From contig NC_092355.1 of assembly GCF_963676685.1 (NCBI RefSeq), positions 75,359,176 to 75,423,175 on the forward strand: a DNA stretch of 64,000 bases, written 5' to 3'. The notes beneath the pieces are model-generated. The model did not search any database, was not told the DNA's origin, and worked only from the letters and a program-made list of their open reading frames with translations. Below are positions 56,801 to 58,059 of the stretch, piece after piece. Source of the DNA: Mytilus edulis (lineage: Eukaryota > Mollusca > Bivalvia > Mytilida > Mytilidae). The position numbers and the translations under genes are program-made. Positions within the stretch are counted from its first letter, which is position 1. Each line of letters opens with the position of its first letter.

Positions 56801-56862
56801 ATGGGGAACAAAACCACAAAAGGAGACTATTAGGTAAATCTTACCTGATTCCAATCCTCCAT
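2395..56862 (-). CDS. Ankyrin-repeat / Roc-type GTPase protein (11 coding exons, 3' end beyond window)
   Basis: This is the only host gene I can assemble. Seen: eleven exons on the minus strand, each with AG acceptor and GT donor, join in consistent phase (0 through exon 8, phase 1 afterwards) into about 480 residues. Order is MEDWNQ; an ankyrin-like cap; four 33-residue ankyrin repeats; two closing ankyrin segments; a short linker; then a Ras-like G domain with Walker A GKKGAGKTS (about residues 283-291) and switch II DFAGDEEFY (about 444-452). Known: DFAGxxEFY-type switch II motifs are typical of Roc domains (ROCO proteins, and DAPK1, which also combines ankyrin repeats with Roc). Inferred: a cytoplasmic GTP-regulated signalling or sensing protein in which the ankyrin repeats bind a partner. 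A COR or death domain may follow beyond base 1. Introns total over 50 kb and are packed with mobile elements. The partner and pathway are unknown. Confidence 0.85.
2845..4559. other. Intron with dispersed repeat remnants
   Basis: 3225-3420 contains GACGAGGCGCGCGTCTGG, part of a common mussel repeat. 3870-4180 contains the phrases TGCCTGTCTCAAGTCAGGAG, CCAGCTGAAGCCCGCC and TTGTTGTCTCTTTGGCAC in the order found in the long mussel repeat family B. The CCAGCTGAAGCCCGC phrase is duplicated in tandem here. Confidence 0.6.
4560..4820 (-). CDS. Exon 10: GTPase P-loop exon
   Basis: 261 bases between ATTGTTTTAG and GTATGAAG on the minus strand, phase 1 to phase 1. It codes a helical lead-in (V-P-T-E-I-K-V-M-A-D-K-R-S-I-D-L-Y), then the first G-domain strand and Walker A loop, RLVVVGKKGAGKTSLIRRLF, then a T-S-T-N-G-I-E-I-H stretch compatible with switch I. 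Lys and Thr of GKT are the expected nucleotide-phosphate and Mg contacts and are intact. Confidence 0.88.
4821..5985. other. Intron, nothing recognised
   Basis: AT-rich sequence without coding exons, clear repeats or element ends. Confidence 0.35.
5990..7950 (+). repeat. Family A copy with four internal tandem units
   Basis: It starts at the family's left end (GAGGCTTAAAGAGCCTGTGT then CGCTCACC). About 480-base units then recur, each with AAAGGGCAATAACTCC, TTGCTGAACATTATTGCTG, GCAGCAACCCAACAACC and GCGGCCATCTTGG. The last unit stops abruptly after AGATAGATCTTGAC at 7950, where unrelated coding-like sequence begins. Confidence 0.8.
7950..8143 (+). pseudogene. Orphan coding-like fragment ending in a splice donor
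   Basis: One plus-strand frame reads KGGTNTFSAIYRLVSIKCDV and continues through K-P-V-R-S-E-P-L-H-E-E-K-R-K-F to D-A-I-N-I-S-N-V-L-H-H-K-E, ending at a plausible donor GAG|GTAAGG. Composition and codon pattern look like protein. It begins exactly at the broken end of a family A repeat with no acceptor, and no partner exon was found. I do not recognise the family. It is most likely a fragment captured or stranded by rearrangement. Confidence 0.4.
8144..9299. other. Intergenic-like sequence with repeat remnants
   Basis: 8160-8290 is a compositionally odd stretch with CCCGCCCGCACC and CCCGCTTCCCGCATCCGG. 8718-8830 (GATCGTTGGGTTTCCG, TATAGCTTGCTGGTTGGT, AAAGGCCGTACTTTC) is a degraded copy of mussel repeat family B in forward orientation. 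No gene is visible. Confidence 0.5.
9300..10492 (+). pseudogene. Dead Penelope-like reverse transcriptase
   Basis: A single frame reads through V-P-V-D-K-A-S-N-N-I-V-F-V, then LYWIPKLHKIPYKQRYIAGS, FQQIVGIPMGTNC, FTYIDDVLSINN and YDKPADFNFEIINFPHLSSN. This order is that of Penelope-like element reverse transcriptases (family assignment from recalled motif pattern). Breaks seen: TAA at 9563-9565 and TAG at 10370-10372 in the same frame. There is also an internal deletion joining C-S-T-N-M-T-K directly to E-F-K-E-I-I-H-N-A-F, which removes the region that normally carries catalytic motif A. The motif C residues Y-I-D-D remain. The frame finally ends at 10490-10492. No GIY-YIG endonuclease domain was seen downstream. 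Confidence 0.8.
10493..10770 (+). other. Probable 3' region of the Penelope-like copy
   Basis: An open frame of 81 codons (10476-10721) is hydrophobic and overlaps the reverse transcriptase end. It resembles translated untranslated DNA rather than a protein. It is contiguous with the dead element and is probably its 3' tail. Confidence 0.35.
10771..12253. other. AT-rich sequence with degraded family A remnant
   Basis: Between about 11.58 and 12.25 kb, diverged family A phrases can be read (CAAGGGCAATAACTTTAG, TTTTGGTCATGTTGACGTAT, CAAGGCGGGTCATCAGACA). Upstream, 10.77-11.5 kb shows nothing recognisable. Confidence 0.5.
12254..12500 (+). repeat. Family A left end with a 44-base direct duplication
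   Basis: It starts CTAGAGGCTCTCAAGAGACT, then CGCTCACCATGG. At 12405-12493 a unit of about 44 bases (AGATCTTGCCTTGCTGATC ... TTAGTTTATTTGTCT) occurs twice. Confidence 0.6.
12521..12598. repeat. 19-base tandem repeat, 4 copies
   Basis: TCTCTCTCTAAATATCATG is repeated four times with one base change. Confidence 0.85.
12599..13078. other. Non-coding sequence flanking a MITE
   Basis: It holds the dispersed phrase GCTTGTCCGTCGGGACAAGT near 12.80 kb, whose AACCTTGTCC-type words recur near 14.52-14.57 kb. No gene was found. Confidence 0.35.
13079..13933. mobile_element. hAT-type MITE with CCCGGG-bearing terminal arrays
   Basis: Seen: perfect 8-base direct repeats AACTTTAC at 13071-13078 and 13934-13941 flank an 855-base element. 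Its ends are inverted (CAGTCCTACTAAAAAGCGC against GGGTCCTACTAAAATGCGC). Just inside each end lie about 3-5 tandem copies of a roughly 20-base unit, AAGCGCCCGGGGAAA, in opposite orientation. Known: hAT transposons make 8-base target duplications and begin with CA(G/T). There is no transposase frame, so it is non-autonomous. The interior is AT-rich. Confidence 0.85.
13942..14579. other. Intronic sequence with family B remnant
   Basis: 14222-14310 reads ATGGTGACCTATAGTTATTA and TGTCATTTGGCCTCTTGCAG, then GAGAGTTGTCGCATTGGCAA, the forward version of the common mussel repeat. The remainder is unremarkable. Confidence 0.55.
14583..15160 (+). repeat. Tandem array of about 145-160 bases, 4 diverged copies
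   Basis: Units at about 14583, 14745, 14887 and 15020 share GGAGCTCATGTCAATAGATA, GCATTTTTGAGTTATTGTCC and AACTGGAA. The array ends with GGATGGACAGACAGATGGAC, a tail shared with other mussel dispersed repeats. Confidence 0.7.
15180..16125 (+). repeat. Degraded family A copies
   Basis: 15180-15850 shows AATTGACCATTTTGGTCTTG, GGCAGCAACCATAC, ATGGCCGCCATC and GGCCCAGTAGTTGCAGAGGA. A second left end begins at 15945 (CTAGAGGCTCTAAATAACCT). Confidence 0.7.
16132..16200 (+). repeat. Family B fragment
   Basis: TTAACTTTTACAAACTGTGA, GGAAGGAGAGTTGTCACAT and CATACAACATCTTC follow each other in the order of the forward family B repeat. Confidence 0.6.
16360..17125 (+). repeat. Family D tandem repeat (about 170-base unit)
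   Basis: Four units carry GTGTTCGGTAAACAGGAAGT, GAAAACGCATCACACGG and ACCAAATTTCAGAAATCC. The array closes with GACGGACTGACGGACTGATG and GAGGTAAAACAGTATACCCC. The same family is present at 62.63-63.06 kb. Confidence 0.8.
17126..18081. other. Intronic sequence, nothing recognised
   Basis: AT-rich with two small open frames (17500-17739 and 17768-17962) that show no protein features. No repeat family was identified. Confidence 0.35.
18082..18241. repeat. Long inverted repeat (foldback), about 51-base arms
   Basis: Left arm 18082-18133 and right arm 18191-18241 are complementary with few mismatches; the core GTGGCCGCATCCGTGTTCAT pairs with ATGAACACGAATGCGGCCAC. The loop is about 57 bases. It is a foldback MITE, or could form a hairpin RNA if transcribed with the host intron. 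Confidence 0.75.
18242..18726. other. Intronic sequence before element E copy
   Basis: No gene or repeat was recognised except a minus-strand open frame at 18592-18774 that overlaps the start of element E. Its protein (opening MAFGDPLIRMIMLRM) has no recognised motif. Confidence 0.3.
18727..19193. mobile_element. Partial copy of element E (right part)
   Basis: It is homologous over about 465 bases to 47760-48236: TTAACATAATCATCCTGATC, GTACACACGTTGATAATTTT, AACCCGAGGATTCCGGTAAA, TAGGGTCGGTCGGTAAAGGG and the terminal TTTTAATTTAAGCCT. The left terminal repeat seen in the 47-kb copy is not found upstream, so this copy is truncated or its left part has diverged. Confidence 0.7.
19323..19374 (-). 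CDS. Exon 9: linker exon
   Basis: 52 bases between CATTTTTCAG and GTAATTTT on the minus strand, reading TVMSEKSSGVTAGQGRE plus one base. It ends in phase 1, which is exactly what exon 10 needs. The sequence is low-complexity and probably unstructured, joining the ankyrin domain to the GTPase. It is short, so the call rests on splice signals and phase. Confidence 0.6.
19375..20475. other. Intron with degraded family A-like sequence
   Basis: From 19720 (AACAAGAGGCTCAATCGCAC) to about 20400, family A-like phrases such as GTCAATTACTCC and TTTTTGGTCAGGTTGAC are readable but strongly diverged. 19375-19720 shows nothing. Confidence 0.45.
20480..21002. repeat. Diverged tandem units with AACTTGTCATGG
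   Basis: At least four units share AACTTGTCATGGT, CCAAATATCAAATCA and AATCTTCAAGCATGA at roughly 120-150 bases. A related stretch lies at 30.54-30.73 kb. Confidence 0.6.
21003..21450 (-). repeat. Family B copy split by a small insertion
   Basis: GATGATGTGGTATGATTGCC at 21006 is interrupted at about 21029 and resumes at about 21230 with AAGAGACAACTCTTCACAAG, then AGGTCACCGTACAGCCTTGA. The inserted block of about 180-200 bases begins ATATTTGTTCC and ends near GGAACTTATAT, approximate inverted ends, and carries further TTCC/GGAAC words. Confidence 0.6.
21451..22014. other. Intronic sequence, nothing recognised
   Basis: Apart from the acceptor-free AT-rich sequence next to exon 8, no features were seen. 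Confidence 0.35.
22015..22086 (-). CDS. Exon 8: C-terminal ankyrin cap
   Basis: 72 bases, phase 0, between TGTATTTCAG and GTACAAAT on the minus strand. It reads GKTPYDLAAEGMIGRYKEVM followed by E-Y-L-Q. G-K-T-P-Y-D-L-A is the classic opening of an ankyrin repeat helix, and the solvent-exposed charged ending suits a capping repeat. Confidence 0.8.
22087..22589. other. Intronic sequence before the minisatellite
   Basis: AT-rich, with no coding frame. It runs into the tandem array at about 22590. Confidence 0.35.
22590..27745 (+). repeat. 29-base C-rich minisatellite, about 170 copies
   Basis: The unit is CCACACCCTCCTATGTCTGT plus ATACCCTAT. Variants differ mainly in ATGTCTG, ATATCTG, ATATATG and the spacer CCCCATC or CCAATTC. 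It is interrupted only at about 23001-23165 by unique sequence containing TGACGTCA. The plus strand lacks stop trinucleotides in the unit, and 29 is not divisible by 3, so all three forward frames stay open and give false ORFs up to 848 codons. The minus strand, which is the sense of the host gene, is G-rich (GGAGGGTGTGGATAGGG in each unit). Confidence 0.95.
27746..28468. other. Intronic sequence, nothing recognised
   Basis: AT-rich sequence between the minisatellite and exon 7 with no coding frame or repeat found. Confidence 0.35.
28469..28576 (-). CDS. Exon 7: ankyrin repeat of diverged type
   Basis: 108 bases, phase 0, between TTATATTATAG and GTAATATT on the minus strand. It codes 36 residues beginning INGYTALHWAAEWGHLQTT, with the canonical T-A-L-H-x-A-A-x-x-G-H core. 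Its acceptor-side intron (28577-28730) matches the array-unit intron, so it belongs to the same array. The last residues K-T-H-E join exon 8 to complete the next repeat. Confidence 0.82.
29026..30000. other. Interior of the large insertion, nothing recognised
   Basis: Includes the dispersed phrase GGTCATATGCATATTCAGGC at 29050. There is no coding frame. Confidence 0.35.
30159..30279. repeat. Near-perfect palindrome, 42-base arms
   Basis: Left arm 30159-30201 and right arm 30238-30279 pair with one bulge and two mismatches; ACCCCCTACAGATCCATAGA pairs with TCTATGGATCTGTAGGGGT. The loop is 36 bases. The preceding 200 bases carry GATTGG, a CACGTG E-box (GTCACGTGGC) and a CRE-like TGACGTCA. Confidence 0.8.
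30540..30990 (+). repeat. Dispersed repeats F and G in sequence
   Basis: 30540-30730 matches the 20.5-21.0 kb unit (AACTTGTCATGG, TATCAATATCTTCAAGCATG). 30732-30990 is family G (AACAAGAATGTGTCCATAG, ATGCCCCACTTGCACTATCA, AACTTCATCAAAAACTAC, AAAAGGGGCATAAAA). Confidence 0.7.
30991..32159. other. Interior of the large insertion, nothing recognised
   Basis: AT-rich, with no coding frame or repeat family identified. Confidence 0.35.
32170..32220 (-). repeat. Family B fragment
   Basis: GAAGATGTGGTGTGAGTGCC then AATGAGACAACTCTCCATCC, the hallmark of the mussel repeat. Confidence 0.75.
32232..33075 (+). repeat. About 125-base tandem array, interrupted by a SINE
   Basis: Units share GGTTAGATTCAGCATATC, AAGAACCCCAA, AATCAAACAAAGTTTAATTT and TTGGACC. 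Three full units lie to the right of the SINE and one to the left. Confidence 0.75.
32400..32696 (-). mobile_element. tRNA-derived SINE
   Basis: On the minus strand the head has a pol III box A, TGGTGTAGTGG (32672-32682), and a box B, GGTTCGATTCC (32628-32638), in a tRNA-like order. A body of about 220 bases follows (CTGTGATAAGAGAGAGCC, CATTTTAAAGACACCCTTGT, AAAGAGTAGGCTAATGCCG). The anticodon and acceptor stems pair poorly, so this is not a working tRNA. V-SINE-type elements such as RUDI are known in molluscs, but I cannot assign the family. It interrupts the 125-base tandem array. Confidence 0.75.
33080..33500 (+). repeat. About 165-base tandem repeat, 2.5 copies
   Basis: Units share GGGACCAAAACTCCCAAAAT, CAACCTTTCTTTTGTGGTC or close variants, CTTGTGTTAAAATTT and TGGCCCCTTATTCC. 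Confidence 0.75.
33644..33881. mobile_element. Short MITE with about 35-base inverted ends
   Basis: Left end GGGACGACATCAAAAGATCG (continuing ATGTAGGATAAAAAA) is the inverse of the right end TGAACTTTTGATGTCGTCCC. Length is 238 bases. The interior carries a G homopolymer run near 33.80 kb. No clear target duplication is visible. Confidence 0.75.
33882..34454. other. Interior of the large insertion, nothing recognised
   Basis: AT-rich, with no coding frame. Confidence 0.3.
34459..34600 (-). repeat. Family B copy
   Basis: GAAGATGTGGTATGAGTGCC, AATGAGACAACTCTCCATCA, AGGTCAAGGTACGGCCTTT and AGCCTTGGCTCACATCAAAC in order. Confidence 0.85.
34601..36171. other. AT-rich interior with simple repeats
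   Basis: 35100-35160 is a TAA/AAT-type microsatellite. 35155-35220 (GCTTTATTTAGAGTCGGC, AAGCTCTAATGAGCTTTTAA) recurs at 62.52-62.60 kb as the end of a dispersed element. 35290-35345 carries GGATCTGCCACTG, another common mussel repeat phrase. Confidence 0.55.
36177..36641. mobile_element. 465-base element, copy 1
   Basis: Ends are inverted: AACACCACTAATTCA and TGAATTAGTGGTGTA. It contains a 124-codon minus-strand frame (36253-36627) without recognisable domains. It is nearly identical to 37522-37986. Confidence 0.7.
37522..37986. mobile_element. 465-base element, copy 2
   Basis: A direct-orientation duplicate of 36177-36641; I count only about two base differences. The 880-base spacer between the copies is AT-rich with no coding frame. 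This is either two recent insertions of one MITE or a small element with long direct terminal repeats. Confidence 0.7.
37994..38043. repeat. Poly-C tract
   Basis: About 45 bases, nearly all C. Length is unreliable in any assembly. Confidence 0.9.
38044..39534. other. Interior of the large insertion, nothing recognised
   Basis: Several small open frames on both strands show no protein features. A G homopolymer run lies near 39.25 kb. Confidence 0.35.
40762..40860 (-). CDS. Exon 6: ankyrin repeat (array member 4)
   Basis: 99 bases, phase 0, starting GQGWTALMEAARFGHLEIC and ending I-D-I-T-N. Residues at positions 2, 3, 5, 10, 13 and 14 are G, Q, W, E, R, F. It is the last complete array exon before the intron that carries the 11.2-kb insertion. 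Confidence 0.88.
41249..41347 (-). CDS. Exon 5: ankyrin repeat (array member 3)
   Basis: 99 bases, phase 0, starting VYGLTALMWAATYGHLEIC and ending I-D-I-T-N. Residues at positions 2, 3, 5, 10, 13 and 14 are V, Y, L, W, T, Y, and D-T-G-S replaces D-R-G-C near the end. The adjoining 87 bases of intron on the acceptor side match the other units almost base for base. Confidence 0.88.
41909..42007 (-). CDS. Exon 4: ankyrin repeat (array member 2)
   Basis: 99 bases, phase 0, starting RGGQTALMWAAWNGHLEIC and ending I-D-I-T-E. It has the same splice signals as its neighbours. It carries the only silent difference seen among the four exons (CTG for CTC in the R-L-L-I stretch). Residues at positions 2, 3, 5, 10, 13 and 14 are R, G, Q, W, W, N. 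Confidence 0.88.
42398..42496 (-). CDS. Exon 3: ankyrin repeat (array member 1)
   Basis: 99 bases, phase 0, exactly one 33-residue ankyrin repeat starting EDGWTALMRAAWNGHLEIC and ending I-D-I-T-N. Acceptor ATTATTCCAG and donor GTATGTTATC are shared with the other three array exons. Variable residues sit at ankyrin positions 2, 3, 5, 10, 13 and 14 (E, D, W, R, W, N). Confidence 0.88.
43057..43083 (-). pseudogene. Truncated remnant of an ankyrin array exon
   Basis: The flanking sequence (GAATGTGGTC... then AACATAC) and donor match the array units, but only the last 9 codons survive, reading S-G-C-N-T-N-I-T-H against R-G-C-K-I-D-I-T-N. A TTTTACAG lies just before it. It marks a decayed fifth array unit. 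Confidence 0.5.
43298..47065. repeat. 55-base minisatellite, about 68 copies
   Basis: The unit is TGTTATGTTCTGAAGTAATT, TGTAGTTGTGTGTTCTATAC, TGCTGGTGTACAATC, with variants at a few positions (CTTGCAG for TTTGTAG, AAAATC for ACAATC, TAGTG or GATG for GGTG). It lies in the intron between exons 2 and 3. Confidence 0.95.
47074..48237. mobile_element. Element E: 1.16-kb insertion with about 45-base inverted ends
   Basis: Left end AGGCCTAAATTAAAATATTG and, further in, CCGACCCTAT are mirrored by ATAGGGTCGG and CAATATTTTAATTTAAGCCT at the right end. The element interrupts the 55-base minisatellite, whose units resume after 48238. It has no transposase frame, so it is non-autonomous. The flanks CTA/TTA suggest but do not prove a 3-base target duplication. 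Confidence 0.8.
48238..48565. repeat. Diverged remainder of the 55-base minisatellite
   Basis: CAATCTGTTATGTTCT, TAAAGTAACTTGTTGTCGTG and AAGTAACTTGTAG phrases continue the array with increasing decay towards exon 2. Confidence 0.7.
48628..48711 (-). CDS. Exon 2: N-terminal ankyrin-like repeat
   Basis: 84 bases on the minus strand between TACTTACAG and GTAAGTAAAA code 28 residues that begin TLYRAAVDGDIEALELSL and end with a G-A-D-I-D-Y-Q-T turn. This is the ankyrin pattern (A-A...G-D...A-L...L..G-A-D-I-D), and its end continues into the next exon as DYQT-EDGWTALM. Two damaged copies of the exon sit immediately upstream at an exact 113-base period. Confidence 0.8.
48744..48824 (-). pseudogene. 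Degenerate copy of exon 2 (in-frame stop, no donor)
   Basis: This 113-base-period duplicate of exon 2 keeps the CAG acceptor and the residues ending N-G-A-D-I-D. The next codon is TAA, and the donor GTAAGT is replaced by TTAAAT. It cannot be used as a coding ankyrin exon. Confidence 0.7.
48854..48937 (-). pseudogene. Second copy of exon 2, open but with a damaged donor
   Basis: 28 codons remain open (K-L-A-T-A-A-S-D-G-D-I-E-A-L...) with an intact acceptor. The donor context has become CAAG|GTTAAA, and splicing there would give 82 bases and break the phase. It is probably unused. If it were spliced it would act as an alternative frame-shifting cap exon. Confidence 0.55.
49191..49814 (+). CDS. 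THAP zinc-finger protein of the ISL2EU transposon
   Basis: A 207-residue frame with ATG at 49191. A C2CH set can be read: C15, C20 (SCSVHGC), then C82 and H85 (YVCSEHF), with the W-I-K-A-L core before them. The C20 to C82 spacer of about 61 residues is longer than in most THAP domains and includes extra C and H residues (C-E-L-H-G-E-M-H-D-H-C-P-C). The domain is followed by a basic stretch (R-R-K-I-L-K-H, V-K-K-R-K-L-E) and an acidic tail. Known: THAP domains in transposases bind element ends. The next gene begins 5 bases after the stop in another frame. Its frame is also open upstream of its ATG, so the two may be joined by splicing into a single transposase. Confidence 0.8.
   Translation: MESENKYKTGGGNSCSVHGCSNNRKKITLWKKSMCELHGEMHDHCPCLIPYRLHVMPSKELIRLEWIKALNRKDLPKNIYVCSEHFIDGKPTDRNPSPKLKMGYENKTTPGRRKILKHQLSVKKRKLETGDSDSDMEITELDTTLESEPGASTPYEKLPEAICSFNVIEASSTVSTQYLESDFLPQKVDHTYGKNGPIFRLNPLKQI
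49820..50734 (+). CDS. DDE transposase of the ISL2EU transposon
   Basis: 304 residues. A helix-turn-helix-like segment (about 57-96: L-M-R-L-K-L-N, F-D-D-L-C-R-R-F-G-I-S-S) precedes a DDE_Tnp_4-like catalytic core. The apparent triad is D135 (C-I-I-D-C-A-E), D210 (I-M-A-D-R-G-F) and E257 (RIHVERVIRRLK), all present. YSNYKSDNTAKYLVGISPHG matches the usual Y-S.YK..NT.K.L..I.P.G region. It cuts and rejoins the element ends in the nucleus. The stop codon lies at the exact boundary of the nested LINE, yet the C-terminus is unchanged by it. The frame looks undamaged. Confidence 0.88.
   Translation: MEEKGVQSKSDGATMSADQNLKTDNDALLYTGVTKEVFFTLVKCFTPFNTFSFQLEVADQLLLVLMRLKLNLIFDDLCRRFGISSGLACKIFNSWIPVLADKLKSLIVWLPREVIRDCCPESFKENYPRTTCIIDCAETFIQRPTNLRSRGETYSNYKSDNTAKYLVGISPHGQIMFISKAFGGRASDKFIVEKSGFMNYLLPGDEIMADRGFTIDDLLFPLRVKLNIPAFTKNKPQLSAEDVTTTRRIARVRIHVERVIRRLKVFKILSGTVPVSSFKLFDDILLVCSALVNLRSDLIRDTNE
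50731..51878 (-). mobile_element. 5'-truncated LINE nested in the ISL2EU transposon
   Basis: A minus-strand copy with TAATGA on both sides (50725-50730 and 51879-51884) as likely target duplication. The 3' end reads TTCGGAATAAAGTATTATTA and abuts the transposase stop. A TATTATG-type microsatellite lies in its 3' region near 50.85-50.90 kb. Confidence 0.75.
50963..51895 (-). pseudogene. C-terminal part of a non-LTR retrotransposon reverse transcriptase
   Basis: About 300 residues opening F-S-I-F-N-K-I-H and then FDTYVASILNYCSEIWGFHM, the thumb and post-RT region typical of jockey/I-like LINE ORF2 proteins. It ends with a zinc-knuckle-like C-T-N-C...E-Y-H-F-I-L-E-C. The catalytic RT core and endonuclease are missing because the copy is 5'-truncated. 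The apparent start (GTG at 51862) is not a real initiation site; the frame is open only to about 51896. It is non-functional on its own. Confidence 0.8.
51896..53027. other. Non-coding part of the transposon between genes
   Basis: 52025-52160 holds the mussel repeat phrase CGTCCAGTGGCAAATAG then TATGCATATTCAGGATG. The rest is AT-rich without a gene. Confidence 0.5.
53028..54527 (-). CDS. SWIM zinc-finger / YqaJ-type nuclease of the ISL2EU transposon
   Basis: 499 residues. A SWIM motif, AWCTCMAGLGLSCSHVGALL (C116, C118, C126, H128), lies in the N-terminal half. The C-terminal half, from about residue 285, is a YqaJ-like PD-(D/E)xK nuclease: LRITASSAHK, G-Q-Q-G-E-I-D-A with E336, SASPDGIFDGQTLLEIKCP with D369, E379 and K381, and Y-L-Q-V-Q-L-T-M-Y. 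All expected catalytic residues are present. Known: YqaJ nucleases are lambda-exonuclease relatives, and ISL2EU elements carry one. Its role in transposition is not established; repair or end processing is inference. It is convergent with the transposase and starts about 150 bases inside the right end of the element. Confidence 0.88.
   Translation of the reverse strand: MSSEVKHCVKSSMPAIFKEIKDWNDDMRSWPNLMYGDIYNYLIRSKAVDGETMKNFKSLQSYNYFQSGNVDKILHFNATDNKIFMKASVRSSQTVSRLNDAYVMCTGEGAVEQAWCTCMAGLGLSCSHVGALLWKIEYAVRNSMTGVSCTDETAKWNRGTTRNIEPKPLVSIQLKKPKLGENTMGNENVPGLRDTPFYVSKEEFKEAVNASPMLPLFEIKGTIMNKSFKSNPSVRTQESIEQVHGEHNDLSSCAKCVQFLSKYVLLTDSQVERLQTETTLQSKSLLWKDCRKLRITASSAHKVPVKKTTDSTNFIREHLHHKFVGNKFTKHGQQGEIDAKVYLNSNGHQVQEKGICVSQQENWLSASPDGIFDGQTLLEIKCPVPSSSWSTLDQLFESGKYDVRKDENGDLVKEKGSRGIYLQVQLTMYCTGLKQCKLLVWLGVDEHKYIDILYNETYVNNQITRLKTFYVKKLLPCLVNEIQDNRLMMSKAFVKFMHI
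54678..55024. other. Intronic sequence, nothing recognised
   Basis: AT-rich flank of the transposon. Confidence 0.35.
55025..55570. repeat. 62-base minisatellite, about 9 copies
   Basis: The unit contains GACTGAATAAATGTAGATGT, GGGTTATAATAAAGTAATGA, GACTGTAACCTAATTGT. Copies differ at one to three positions. Confidence 0.93.
55571..56086. other. Intronic sequence, nothing recognised
   Basis: AT-rich sequence between two minisatellites. Confidence 0.35.
56087..56620. repeat. 38-base minisatellite, about 13 copies
   Basis: The unit is GTGTCACCCGTGTAATGAGT, AGAAGATAAGACAATTAA. A three-unit block of about 115 bases (with GTCGATTAGGTATCACCC) is itself repeated. Confidence 0.9.
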
Positions 56863-56868
56863 TATATC
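56845..56868 (-). CDS. Exon 1: 24-base start exon (MEDWNQ)
   Basis: Seen on the minus strand: acceptor CTATTTTTAG, then 24 bases containing ATGGAGGATTGGAATCAG, then donor GTAAGATT. The ATG lies at 56862-56860 and codes M-E-D-W-N-Q in phase 0. That reads directly into exon 2 (T-L-Y-R-A-A-V-D-G-D), a natural start for an ankyrin cap. Such a small exon is easily missed by gene finders. The intron to exon 2 is 8.1 kb and contains a complete DNA transposon. Confidence 0.65.
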
Positions 56869-57049
56869 CTAAAAATAGAAAAGAAAAATTATATTCAATA
56901 TATACTGTTGAGTTATCATTGAGGTACATGTATTATAGTTACTGCCAATTAAAAATATAGATCATTATTGGATGTGATATACTGACCTAATATTTTTATA
57001 TATGAATGTGACCTACCGAATTAGACTATTTACCGGATTTGTAATCACA

Positions 57050-57300
57050 TATTAAGCAACACGACGGGTGCCACATGTGGAGCAGGATCTGCTTACCCTT
57101 CGGGAGCACCTGGGATCACCCCTAGTTTTTGTTGGGGTTCCTGTTGTTTATTCTTTAGTTTTCTATGTTGTGTCATGTGTACTACTGTTTTTCTGTTGTT
57201 TTTTTTTCATTTTTAGCCATGACGTTGTCAGTTTGTTTTAGAGTTATAGAGTTTGACTGTCCCTTTGGTATCTTTCGTCCCTCTTTTAGATACTAATTTT
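57050..57300 (+). repeat. Mussel dispersed repeat
   Basis: GACGGGTGCCACATGTGGAG, GGATCTGCTTACCCTTCGG, TTGGGGTTCCTGTTG and TTTGACTGTCCCTTTGGTAT follow each other in the order known from Mytilus sequences. Confidence 0.8.
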
Positions 57301-57402
57301 AATTGATTAATAATAGCATTGAAACAGTGATTTATCTAAACTTTTCTGCACTATTAGAAGTTAATGAACTGAACTCAAAACCTTGACGATCTAATCACAT
57401 AC

Positions 57403-57485
57403 CTAAATGAGGTTCAGATGTATTCTACAAGCAGGGTGTGACCTTTTCCCTTGAACATCAGAACATCTATTGCACTTTCCGAGAC
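57403..57485 (-). other. Candidate 5' UTR exon of the ankyrin-Roc gene
   Basis: On the minus strand a TTTTCAG acceptor precedes 83 bases that end at a GTATGT donor, just upstream of the start exon. It holds two short upstream reading frames (ATG TTC TGA, and an ATG running about 15 codons to TGA). Spliced to the start exon it places an in-frame TAG three codons before the ATG, which agrees with MEDWNQ being the true N-terminus. Splice signals are the only evidence. Confidence 0.4.
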
Positions 57486-57775
57486 CTGAAAATGTCAAAA
57501 GTTTTATTTAACAGCATTATAACACATATAAAGAACAATATTAAATATCATATTGCAGCTTCTCGAAACACTGTCTATAATCAACTAGACCAGTCACATT
57601 AATTTCAATCATTTTTTTTATTCCGTATGTGCCTGTCGAAAGATAGGACCTATAACGTAGTGGATTTAGTTAATAGTTGTGCACCATATTTGTTTTTCCT
57701 TTATTGTTGTAGTAGGCTGTTGATTTTTTTTCTTTTGAAATGTTTCACATTTTATCATAGCAAGGCTATTTAAAG

Positions 57776-58012
57776 ATGATTATATGGTATGGATTTTGCT
57801 CATTGTTGAAGGCTGTTGGACAGCCTGTAATTGTTTATATATTTGTCCTATGATCTAGGAATAATTGCTTCATTGTTAATCATACCACACCTCCTAATTA
57901 TCATATGGTATGGGTTTTGCTCATTATGGAAGGCTGTTGGACAATCTGTAATTGTTTATATATTTGTCCTATGGTCCAGGAATAATTGTATCATTTTTAT
58001 GTTAAACCCCAT
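57776..58012 (+). repeat. About 120-base direct duplication
   Basis: Two copies share ATGGTATGG, TTTTGCTCATT, GAAGGCTGTTGGACA, TAATTGTTTATATATTTGTC and CAGGAATAATTG. Confidence 0.8.
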
Positions 58013-58059
58013 CTCCTTATTTTTATTATATACAATAAAATGATCTAATGATCAGAGAT

